Origin: Actinernus sp. WN-2022
Taxonomy: Eukaryota > Cnidaria > Anthozoa > Actiniaria > Actinernidae
Assembly: GCA_030867875.1 (NCBI GenBank)
Contig: JAOWCC010001634.1
Coordinates: 105,069,321 to 105,133,320 of the forward strand
Length of the DNA stretch: 64,000 nucleotides
Direction of reading: 5' to 3'
The translations under genes were made by a program, and so were the position numbers. Below the pieces are notes generated by a model. That model had not been told where the DNA came from. It saw nothing but the letters and a program-made list of their open reading frames with translations, and searched no databases. Below are positions 54,361 to 63,000 of the stretch, piece by piece (within the stretch, counting starts at the first letter, position 1; each line of letters begins with the position of its first letter).

Positions 54361-54662
54361 GGACGACACGAATTGCTACCAAATTGTATTCTATTGTATT
54401 GTATTGTGTTGCGTTCTATTGTTGTTTTGAATTGTATTGTGTTGTATTCTATTGTATTCTATTTCCTTTATTTCTAATGTTTGTAAACTTCAAACCCTCT
54501 GGCGCTAAGAAATATTGTGAGGTATTTAGGCACTAAACGAAGCGATTGGTTGCACATTGTACTCGTACCGATCCCTATGGTATTGCTTTCCCAGGTAACA
54601 ATAAAGAAACATATGGGGATATATATATTCTGGAGTGTCATCTTTTTTTGATCGGGTATATA
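54361..54662. repeat. Direct repeat unit (second copy)
   Basis: Near-identical to 53311-53612 and joined directly to the truncated RT copy B, so the junction at about 54,359 is a rearrangement breakpoint. Confidence 0.85.
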
Positions 54663-54790
54663 TATATTTTTAAGATTACAGAACAATCTATCCGTCATTC
54701 GCCAACTTTTTAAATTTGTTAGCAGTCATCTGATGTACCAATGTAGTGCAAAGAGCTAATGAATAAAGTCTGTCTGTCTGTCTGTACATG
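54663..54790 (+). mobile_element. 3' end of a non-LTR element with (TCTG)n tail
   Basis: AGCAGTCATCTGATGTACC...GCTAATGAATAAAG is followed by (TCTG)n. An AATAAA just before a short tandem tail is the usual CR1/L2-type 3' terminus. No coding part remains. Confidence 0.45.
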
Positions 54791-55278
54791 GGTATTATAT
54801 GGATCGTGCACAAACGTTGTACATTGATTGTTTGTTCCAAATACCGTTAGTGTTATCATAATTTAAAAAGATAATTTTACAATAATTACGATAGCATACC
54901 ATATCCCTAAACCCTAACCTAATCCCCCCCCCCCACTCCCGGCATACGTGGGGCATTTGCACATTGACATTTGACAGACAAGATCATCAGTAGAGAACCA
55001 ATAGGCCTTTTGCATCAATTGATCACGTGACGATTTTCCCATAGCAACGCCTTGTGTGGAGGGCAAGCCATTCTAACATTCCTTGACAACAGAGAGAGCG
55101 TGGGAGACGCGAACGTGAAACCTCAATACTAAAAGTTATGCCGGTTCCTTTGTTATTCGTTTTCAGCTCAAATTTATCATAACTATTTAGCTTTAAATCT
55201 TAACGTTCAGTGTTAGAGGATTTTAAGAGCCGTAAGACGATCAGAAATAGCTTTCTGAAGCCAAAACCGAACCGGATT
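54791..55278. other. Left border region of the Polinton
   Basis: Composition shifts from AT-rich toward the GC-rich element. A CCCTAAACCCTAACCTAAT stretch and a C12 run lie at about 54,906-54,935. The element's terminal inverted repeat and 5' UTR of polB should lie here, but the other end is outside the window, so the boundary cannot be fixed. Confidence 0.4.
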
Positions 55279-58200
55279 ATGCGAGTTACTCGCAACATGA
55301 GACAACAGCTGGCGCCGGTAAGAAGCTGACTTCGGGAATGTACTTTTCTTCCACGCTTTAAATCGTGGATAAATATATATATTTTTAATTTTTTAATATT
55401 TTAATGTATTGATGGTGTATTTATTTTATGTATTATTTTTTATGGACAGGCCCTTCAAGACGTCACGGCCGTGTTAGAGAGGGTCCTGGAGACCACCCTA
55501 GGGGAGGCCGAACTACAAGACAGAGTACGCCTGACCCTAGACGCTCCGCATCTGGAGTACCCGTTGGCTTTTCCCTACCTAATGAGGTCCACCCTCACCC
55601 CCGCCCTGGTCATGGCCAGAATTGGGGAGATCACCCAATCCAATCAAGAATTCCTACTGCGGGGCCGCTTCCACATCCATGTGTTTCACGTGAAAATACC
55701 CAGCGCGGGAGGAGGGCGACCGGCCCGTTTCTGTACGACCGAATTGGAAAAATTAAAAAAAATAAAACGAAGCATTGTGAGGATACGGACTCTAGCCTTT
55801 GAGCTCCACCGCCTGGCAGGCGTCCCTATTCGACCGTGTGGGATCCCGGAGCTCAAACGATTCCAAGCGACCTTGGCAGACCAAGGGGTAGAAGTGAATC
55901 TGGTTTCCCGAGAGCATATGAATAGCATTATCTACTTGGGTCACCTCCCTGAGGCCCGCTACCGCGTGTACCTCTACCAAACCGAGAAGCACCACTATGA
56001 CGTCATCACCAACATGCGGGGTCTCCTGAATGCCAAATACTTCTGCCACCTCTGCCAGAAGACCTACAACAACCCTAGACAACACGCTTGTGACACGACC
56101 TGTAACTGTTGTGGGGTCAAGGATTGCTCTCCCCTCGCCCCTGGGGAGAAAATTTCTTGGAGAAAATGCGACCCGTGCCGTCGGTGGTTCAAGAGTGGGG
56201 CCTGCTTCGACAACCACCGCCGTCCCCTCCCCCACCCGACGGGGCAAGGGAGCCTTTACACCAGAATATGGAGCCAGTGCGAACGGTACACACGTTGTGA
56301 CCAGTGCGGTGTGACGGTAGACCATCTGGCGCGCGGCCGGGTCGGCGTTCACGTGTGCGGAGAATACAAGTGCCGGAGTTGCCAAGCTATTGTCCCCCCG
56401 GACCACTTGTGCACCATGCAAGTGGCGGACCAACAAGTTCTGCGCCTAGCCCCAGGAGGGGGAGAAGAAGAAGAAGAAGAAGTAGAGGAAGATGCCTACG
56501 CGTCCCTCCTGGCGGAAGAAGAGGAGACGGAGCGAGCCGCCGCGGAAGACGAGGGAGACAAGTTCCGGTACCTATTCTTTTATTTTGAAGCCATGCCCCT
56601 GGAAGCGCAGCACGTGGTCAACTTTGCGGGGGTCTCGAAAGTGTGCGATCTCTGTGTGACGTCAGACTTACCCACCTGCCCTCGATTCGGTCCACGGAAA
56701 ATTGAGTTCCGAGGCCTCACGGCCCTCCCCCAATTCTGCAATTGGCTCTTCTCGGGGAATCACGAAAACTACGTGTGCCTGGCCCACAACGCCATGGGGT
56801 ACGACTCGTACCCCATCCTGGAATACCTCTTCCAGAATGCCATAAAACCTAAAGTACTCTTTCGCGGTGGCAAAGCAATGGTGGTGACCATCCCCGGTTA
56901 CAAGTTGGTTATCAAGGATTCCCTCCTCTTCATCCCGCTGGCCCTCAAACAATTTCCCGTCACGTTTGGGTTCCAGACCGAAAACCTCAACAAATTGGAT
57001 TTTCCCATCTTTTTCAATACGCCAGAGCATCAGCAGTACGTGGGGCCACTACCAGACCTGCATTATTACGAACCGGATTCGCTGAGCCCGCAAGGCAAAC
57101 AAGAACTGGTGGCCTGGCATGCGGCCGAACGGGACAAGGGTACGGTGTTCAACTTCCAGAAAGAGTTGGCCCTCTATTGCCACCGGGATGTGGCCATCTT
57201 ACAACGGGCCTGTTTGGCGTTCCGGGCTATTATGATGAAAGCGGCGGGGATAGATCCGTTTACCAGGACCGTGACCCTCGCCTCCATGTGCAACCTAGTG
57301 TTCCGCAAGAAATTCCTCAGACCTAACACCATTGCGGTCTTGCCACGGCTCGGCTACCGCCCCAAGGACGTCCAGTCGCCGTTGGCGCTCCAATGGCTGG
57401 CCCACGTGGAGCGGCGGGATGGAATTCAGATCCAGCACGTGGGCAATTTCGGAGAGAAGCACGTGGGCCCCTACAAACTGGACGGGTACCACGCCGCCAC
57501 CCACACGGCGTACGAAATAAATGGTTCTTTCTGGCATGGCTGCGACCGTTGCAACCATCAAGAGAGAGTGCATCCCCTACTCCATTGTACCATGAAAACG
57601 TTGGCCGACCGGACCCGAGACAAAATGTTGTACCTGAGTCAGCAAGGGTACCGCGTGGTCCCGATCAGGGAGTGTGAAGTCCGGGCGGCCATGGCCTTGG
57701 ACCCGACCATCGCGGCCCTAGCGCCCATCCCTCAAGCCCAGCTTCCTCTCGACCCCAAGAAAGCGTTCTTTGGAGGGCGAACCAACGGGATCAATACTTA
57801 CTGGGAAGCGAGCGAGGGAGAATGGGGGAGAGAATGGATGGAGGTGCTGGATGTGTGCTCCCTGTATCCCTGGGTACAAAAAACACAACGGTTTCCGCTG
57901 GGCCATCCAGACATCCTCACCGAAAATCTAGACCCTACCCTCCCGTACGAGGGGTTAATCCACCTGAAGATTTTACCGCCACGCCGCCTATTTTTCCCGG
58001 TCCTCCCGACGCATGTGGGGGAGAAACTGTTGTTTACCCTCTGCCGAACCTGCGCCGACGACAAGAACCAGAAACCCTGCCGCCACGACGACGAGGCCCG
58101 GGCTTTGACAGGCACTTGGGTGAGGCACGAACTTCACGAGGCCCTGCGCCAAGGCTACCGGGTCCTGGAAGTGTACCGGGTATGGCAATATCCCGAGTCG

Positions 58201-59084
58201 GAGCAATACGATCCCGCCACCGGGACCCAGGGGTTGTTCACGGGCTACGTGAACACTTTCCTCAAGATGAAACAGGAAGCGAGCGGGTGGCCGCCCGGGT
58301 GTCACACCGACGCCGAGAAAGCCTCTTTTATAGACAGTTACCGGAGGGCCACGGGGATCTTACTGGAGGAGGACAAGATCGCGTTCAACGCGGGGATGCG
58401 GGCCCTGGCGAAATGGATGCTCAACACTTTGTGGGGCAAGTTTGGCCAGAAGCAGAACCCTCGGCGGTCGGAGTACGTCACCGAGCTGGACCGCTACTTC
58501 GAGCTCATGATGAGCGACGAGTTTGAAGTGCAGGACATTCTGTTTGTGCACGAAGACATGGTGCAGGTCCACTACCACGCCACCCCCCATTACATTGACT
58601 CCAATCCCCACACCAACGTCGTGTTTGCCGCCTACACCACAGCCCATGCACGCCTGAAACTCTATTCGTACCTCCACCTCTTGAAGGACCGCATCGTGTA
58701 CCACGATACGGACAGCATCTATTTCACGCAGAAAGAGTGGCGCCCCCGGTCGGCCGATTTCTAGGCGACCTGACGAACGAGTTGAAAGAAGGCGAACATA
58801 TTGTCCGTTTTGCCTGTACCGGGCCCAAGAGTTACGGGTATAAAACGAGTCAAGGCCGCACCGTCTGCAAAGTGAAAGGACTACGCCTCAATGTGAGAAA
58901 TCGGGCGATCGTGAACCTCGACACCATGGTGGCCATGGTGCAAGGCCAGGGGGAGCCCACACGGACGGTGGTGACGCCGCACGCCATCCACCGCAACACC
59001 CAAGACAGGACGTTGCACACCCGCCCAGAGACCAAGACCTTCAAGGTGGTCTTACGGCTACTAAAGAAAACAAAGAGACTCTAG
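55279..59084 (+). pseudogene. polB: Protein-primed family B DNA polymerase, spliced, one frameshift
   Basis: A probable exon 1 (55279-55317, 13 codons from ATG) joins exon 2 at 55450. The main frame runs to a stop at 58764, then the C-terminus continues in another frame to 59084 after a break at the C5 run 58743-58747. Numbering from 55471: Cys/His clusters at about 190-310, acidic linker at about 330-365, Exo I position FYFEA (Tyr where DxE has Asp, residue 371), Exo II AHNAMGYDSY (about 440), Exo III YCHRD (569-573), Pol A DVCSLYP (D794), Pol B KWMLNTLWGKFG (981) and Pol C DTDS (1079-1082). Replicates the element. Confidence 0.92.
55318..55449 (+). other. Probable 132-bp spliceosomal intron in polB
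   Basis: The donor CCG/GTAAGA and acceptor TTTTATGGACAG/G border a very AT-rich segment with in-frame stops. Joining the flanks keeps the polB frame and adds an ATG-initiated 13-codon first exon followed by 7 codons before residue 1 of the uninterrupted frame, which itself lacks a good ATG (it starts at GTG). Confidence 0.7.
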
Positions 59085-59090
59085 AAGAAA

Positions 59091-59108
59091 TGTTTTTATT
59101 GTAATAAA
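59091..59108. terminator. Overlapping convergent poly(A) signals
   Basis: AATAAA lies at 59103-59108 on the + strand, 19 bp after the polB stop. TTTATT at 59095-59100 is AATAAA on the - strand and contains the TAA stop of the leftmost minus-strand frame. Compact back-to-back 3' ends as in small DNA viruses. Confidence 0.7.
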
Positions 59109-59395
59109 TGGTTCAGTTCCTTGCGCTTGCGCAGGAATCCTTCCCAAATACAAATATCATAGACCAACTCCACATAGAATCCATAATAGGTTCCTTCGCA
59201 GTCGCTCAGCACATACTGCTTCCTTTCGCCTTCGCTCAGGTAATCTTCCATCCAGTTACCAAACGTAGAATAGCACAGGTGGCACTCGCCCACAATGACA
59301 TCGCCGCCGCCTTCCTCAGCTCCATAGAAAGTAATATCTAGACCCAGCTTGAAGAGTAACGAGTAATGATAGAGAATTGTGTCTGTATTTTTTTC
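59096..59395 (-). CDS. Small Cys-containing ORF, convergent to polB
   Basis: The frame is open from about 59,395 to its stop at 59,096. There is no ATG near its upstream end: GTG gives 65 residues, and an open stretch of about 30 codons lies before it, so the start may be non-AUG or supplied by splicing. It shows VGECHLCYS, WMEDYLSEGERKQYV and IWEGFLRKRKELN. The stop lies inside a poly(A) signal, which supports it as the last minus-strand gene. Function unknown; a plus-strand frame overlaps it (59108-59341). Confidence 0.35.
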   Translation of the reverse strand, partial: EKNTDTILYHYSLLFKLGLDITFYGAEEGGGDVIVGECHLCYSTFGNWMEDYLSEGERKQYVLSDCEGTYYGFYVELVYDICIWEGFLRKRKELNHLLQ

Positions 59396-59396
59396 T

Positions 59397-59645
59397 TTAA
59401 GTCTTTTTCTTCAGGTGTTTGACGTTCCACCGGCTGATACTCTTGCCTTGGCGCTTGCCCAAAGTGGTCGTCGTTCGGTTCGTTGTTTCGGTACGGCCGT
59501 CTTTCGATTTTCGGCTCGTGATCTTGCGCACGGTTTGCGTTCCCCCTGACTTCCTCCTTTTCTTCCTCAATCGGTTCGCTTGGGCGACACGGCGTTGCCA
59601 GAGCGCTTGTCCCAATCCCGCGGGTCTCGTTAGGGTTCGTGCCAT
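59397..59645 (-). CDS. Small basic protein (possible DNA-condensing core protein)
   Basis: The product is 82 aa, over a quarter Lys/Arg (LRKKRRKS, TSRKSKDGR, KHLKKKT), with many Thr/Ser and no acidic cluster. Its size and composition resemble the core or histone-like proteins of adenovirus-like particles. That is a compositional argument only. It lies 20 bp downstream of the next minus-strand gene and probably shares its transcript. Confidence 0.6.
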   Translation of the reverse strand: MARTLTRPAGLGQALWQRRVAQANRLRKKRRKSGGTQTVRKITSRKSKDGRTETTNRTTTTLGKRQGKSISRWNVKHLKKKT

Positions 59646-59664
59646 GGCGACAATGAAGGGGGGT

Positions 59665-60495
59665 TTAAAAAGGACGCCAATTTAAAGGCGGTTTTTGGGC
59701 GGAGCCTGTGCCAAAAGAGAGGCAACGGCTACCCCCACGGGGACCCCCACGGGGAAAGGCTTTGTAGGGGGTCCTGGAGAACGGTGTTTCCTCTCGGCGG
59801 GGCTGGAGATCTTTGTAGGGTTGGGGCGGGAGAGCCTCTTGATACGCGGTGGGGGGAGGCCGTTTAGGCCGGGGCGTGTACTCTTTCTTCTTGGAGATGA
59901 GATCCCGGGGGTGGCGGATGAGATCTTTAGGATTTTTTTCTTCCGCTAGAAATTGCATGAAATCACGGTAGCCGGGCGACGTGCGGGTGGAAGAAGGATG
60001 CACCGCTTCTTTAATCAGATCGGCGATTTGACTGCCCGGTAGAGTTTGCCCGTAGAGTTTCACTTCCCCTTGCGCATTCCAGGTAATTTTCTGGGGCCCT
60101 TTCAACTTCAACAGATTGACCAGCACCGACGCTAAAGGTTTGCTGGAGGGGGGTACGGGTCGCAAAGCACCCCTTTGGCTCTGGGTTAACACTTTGGCCG
60201 CCACGGCCATGAAGGGGCTAGGCTCAATGGTTTCACGACGCCGGACGTATTTCTGGAGTAAATCTTGAAACTGGTCGGCGCTTTCCGGTTTCTCTGGGGT
60301 CTGTAGGACCTGCGCCATGGCCTTTTGGTACTGACTGAGCACTTTAACCCCTTTGGTTGTGTCCACACGAAGCTGTTGTTCCAACCACCGCATAGACTCT
60401 TCCGGTACCAAGACCATGCGCATGGGGTTCTTTCCCGTGGCGGCCCCCTCGGCCTCTTTCATCGCTTTTTTCGTTTGTGTCGCTTCACTGACCAT
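59665..60495 (-). CDS. Polinton-associated conserved protein, 276 aa
   Basis: An intact frame. Residues 1-110 are charged and helical. The segment from about 130 to 190 reads ITWNAQGEVKLYGQTLPGSQ then IADLIKEAV and PGYRDFMQFL. I recognise this W-x-G / PGSxIxDLI pattern as recurring in Polinton-type elements of invertebrates, without a known function. The C-terminal 80 residues are Pro/Arg-rich and probably disordered. A structural or minor virion role is inferred from its place among morphogenesis genes. Its ATG lies inside the preceding basic gene (about 37-bp overlap). Confidence 0.7.
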   Translation of the reverse strand: MVSEATQTKKAMKEAEGAATGKNPMRMVLVPEESMRWLEQQLRVDTTKGVKVLSQYQKAMAQVLQTPEKPESADQFQDLLQKYVRRRETIEPSPFMAVAAKVLTQSQRGALRPVPPSSKPLASVLVNLLKLKGPQKITWNAQGEVKLYGQTLPGSQIADLIKEAVHPSSTRTSPGYRDFMQFLAEEKNPKDLIRHPRDLISKKKEYTPRPKRPPPTAYQEALPPQPYKDLQPRREETPFSRTPYKAFPRGGPRGGSRCLSFGTGSAQKPPLNWRPF

Positions 60496-60747
60496 CGCGT
60501 CACCGAAATTCCTTCTGGGGCTGGAGGATGGTGTGGGGACCGCTTCCTTTTCCCTGTCTGGGATTTCTTCTTGGGCGGCAGCGTCTTATACTTTCTTCGG
60601 ATTTGCTTCGCCGTCCGCACGGCCCTGCTGACTTTTTTTTCCCGGCACGGTTTGGCGTTGCCTTTTTCGCAGGCGGGCTAAAAACAACTGCCACCGGGCC
60701 GGATCCGTACCCTCGGGCGCCGGCAAGTTGCGGATTTTTTGGACCAT
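60459..60747 (-). pseudogene. Small basic protein, frameshifted at an A8 run
   Basis: ATG at 60747 opens a frame (MVQKIRNLPAPEG, then WQLFLARLRKRQRQ) that stops at 60586. Past the A8 run (T8 at 60633-60640 on the + strand) the +1 frame is strongly basic and protein-like, down to a TGA at 60459-60461 overlapping the next gene. One surplus A would explain the break. The alternative 85-codon frame from a TTG at 60757 is less convincing. Probably a nucleic-acid-binding virion protein. Confidence 0.5.
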
Positions 60748-61352
60748 TCAGGACCAAATATAAGGTTGACTCAGTTCTTGGGCGTACTCTTCCGGAGAAG
60801 GGTATTTTGTCGTGGGGTAGCCTGGAGCCCTGTACCCTCCGGCTTGTTCCAGCTCTTTCTTGATCCTTAAACTTAACCCTCTACGGAACAATGACCCCTC
60901 TGGCGCAACGTACCCTCCGGCTTGCTCCAGAGCTTTCTTGACTCCGTATCCTACCCCTCCACTGATGGCGCCAGCGGCCACGGCTTTACCAGCAAGAACG
61001 GCGGCGGCAATGAGGGCGGCGGTCGTGAAAATGAAGCCCCTCGCTGACCCACGGCCTTTTTAAGCTTGGCTTTCTGCAACGCTGTCGAGGAGGAGAGCAG
61101 AATCCTTCGCCAAACGGCCGGCGACAGGACTTTGTTGGCTATTTTTCGAAGTTTCGCCTTGATGGGGGCAAACATTTTCTTCGCGCGGACGCCTATCGGA
61201 AAAGTCCCGAGCAAGGCGTTGTGCACCACTTCACTGACGGCGTTGATTTGATGTTGGCTCGCGGCCCGGATGAGTTTCTTTTTCTGACCGAGATCCGCTT
61301 TGGCAAATTGACGGAGGAACGTGGCGCTGCGTTGAAGCAAGGGGGAGGCCAT
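60748..61352 (-). pseudogene. Conserved Polinton protein with hydrophobic C-terminus, frameshifted
   Basis: Starts at ATG 61352 (MASPLLQRSATF). The first 100 residues are basic and helical, with KKKLIRAASQHQINAVSEVV, HNALLG and KLRKIANKVL. This layout recurs next to capsid genes in invertebrate Polintons. The frame leaves at a short C run (C4, 61037-61040, + strand); one base appears missing. Thereafter the -1 frame reads an Ala/Ile/Val-rich hydrophobic segment and a repeated LEQAGGY motif before stopping at 60748. Possibly a minor capsid or membrane-active component; function unknown. Confidence 0.6.
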
Positions 61353-61387
61353 CACCACAACTGAACGGATTCCATGGGGGGCTTAGC

Positions 61388-62399
61388 CTATAAAGTTAAT
61401 CCACTCCACTTTGTTCGGGACCTTTTCGACACGGAAAAGGGGGGATGGAAGGTTGTTTTGTTGTTGGGTTTCTTCCACACCGCCGCACGAAGCCCTTGGG
61501 ACGGGACGCTGCCCTTTGACTTTTTCGATCTTTGTACCGCCGGGGTCTTCTTCTTCTTCTTCCTCTTAGAGCATCCTCGTTGTTGGCTCTTTCGTAGTTG
61601 TTGTTGCATCGTTTTGGCGGTGTTGGCAAAAAAATGGGGCTTTCCTCGTTGGTGGTACATCGCTTTGCCGATGTTGCCTATAACGTCAAGGCTAGGTTTT
61701 AGCATGGGGGTAATTTCCTTCTTCAGTTCCGCCCAAATACCAGCCCCCTTTTGATCCTCCTCCAGCACGTAGGCGTGATGCTGTTTTCCCTCCTCGGAGA
61801 AAATGTTGGTGCGCAATTGGATTTGGGGTGGGGTCCTGGGGTGCAGGTCGAAGAGGTGGTATCCAAAGGGGCGTTGGGTCGCGTCCTGGTAGGCCCGCAT
61901 CACTGCCGGTACTTGCCCCGGAAAGGCCTGCTCGGCCAATTTCCGGACTTGCAACGAATCCCGAGCGTTTTTAAAAGCCACTAGGTAGTGGGCGTTGATG
62001 GAAATGGTGCGCGCGTACTTGCCTGGGGGGGGAAATGTTCTGGGTCAGGTACAGCACGGAAATGTTTTGTTGATGCGAGCCTTTGGTGAACAGGTCCACC
62101 ACCCGCTCGTCCTTGGAGCCTTCTTTCATCAAATCGTCCAGGATCAAGAGGCCCGGCTTGCCGCGAAAGGGGGCGTACGGGTCGTCGGGAAGCCCCGCCA
62201 CAAATTTCACCCCCAATTGTTTTTGCATGGCGGTGAAACGGGGTTGCCAGGCGCTGCCATAGCAGTACACGATCGTGAGGGGTGGTTGGGTGAAATGGGA
62301 TTTCACATGGTGCAGGAGCCTTTCGGTGAACACCGTTTTTCCCGATTGACTCTGTCCCGTGATCAAGATATTGCAGGGCGCTTGGAAACGGACATCCAT
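61388..62399 (-). pseudogene. A32/FtsK-type genome-packaging ATPase, frameshifted, with basic C-terminal extension
   Basis: The first frame (62399-61971) has Walker A GQSQSGKT (residues 15-22), QPRF, Walker B LLILDDLM (about 86-93), and LFTKGSHQQN-SVLYLTQN with the sensor Gln/Asn. At the G8 run 62025-62032 it goes out of frame. The +1 frame resumes with NAH, AFKNARD and LAEQAFP, the known end of Polinton ATPases. It then runs, without a stop, into about 110 residues with QKGAGIWAELKKEITPML (amphipathic) and KRKKKKK, which may be a separate minor-capsid gene. Powers genome packaging. Confidence 0.88.
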
Positions 62400-62447
62400 T
62401 GCGCGTCACACCCTTCCCAAGAATAACAAGACATGGAGGTAAGAAAC

Positions 62448-62466
62448 TTTTTTTTTTTTTTTTTTT
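62448..62466. repeat. T19 homopolymer (A19 on the coding strand)
   Basis: Nineteen consecutive T between the protease and ATPase genes. Its length decides whether the protease frame stops here or runs on, so it is a likely site of polymerase or sequencing slippage. Confidence 0.95.
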
Positions 62467-62994
62467 AGTGTCTCTCAAACTGATAACACATTGATCGTGA
62501 AGGTCTTGCTGCTGCTGCCACTGCGCCACACTCCGACGCTGGTACTGGCGCTGCCAGGCTTGGAGGGCCCGGTCCCTGATTGTCTTGGTCTTCCACCGCT
62601 GGAGGTTCTGCAGGATCTCCGCCAGGGTCCGTCCGTGGGCTCGGCACAGGAGGTAGTACAGGCAATAACTGCCGCACACGTTGGAATTGTTCCCTTGCAA
62701 CATCACGTTGTTTTCCCTATGCTGGGCGTTCCCCTGCCGCACGTACTCTTGTAACCCGTAATAAGAGGCGGGAAAGCCATAACTGTCGAAGAATTCATTC
62801 AGGCCTTGGCGCGGAAAATAAAAGGCCAACCAATGGGTGCCTGGACCGTCGGCGTTGTCGGTATTGAGAATGAACGAGGCGGGGCGGGTCACGCGGCGGG
62901 GTCGTAGGTCCATGGGAAACACGCCCCGAAACGAGGAGCGGAGCCACCAATCGTGACGGGCCAAGACCGCCAATTGCGACGTGTAGGTGGTCAT
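62467..62994 (-). CDS. Adenain-like maturation cysteine protease
   Basis: Starts at ATG 62994, only 6 bp after the capsid gene's stop. The catalytic set of the C5 family is present and spaced as expected: GTHWLAF (His54), EFFDSYG (Asp70), QGNNSNVCGSY (oxyanion Gln100 and nucleophile Cys107). The recognisable domain ends at about residue 176, where the frame enters an A19 run (62448-62466 on +). The open frame continues to 61981, but only as an out-of-frame shadow of the ATPase, so the true end is probably at the A run. Cleaves virion precursors. Confidence 0.9.
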
Positions 62995-63000
62995 CTATGC

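Noticed and set aside
55428..58704. Long GC-rich ORFs on both strands overlapping polB (for example 55792-56436 and 57822-58526)
   Set aside because: They are shadows produced by high GC content. PolB motifs occupy the other frame over the whole length.
60500..60757. An 85-aa ORF starting at TTG
   Set aside because: A better ATG (60747) in another frame gives a protein-like start, and the basic C-terminus fits a third frame after the A8 run.
61981..62994. A single 337-aa protease protein
   Set aside because: Only the first ~176 residues are protease. The rest is the ATPase gene read in the wrong frame after the A19 run.
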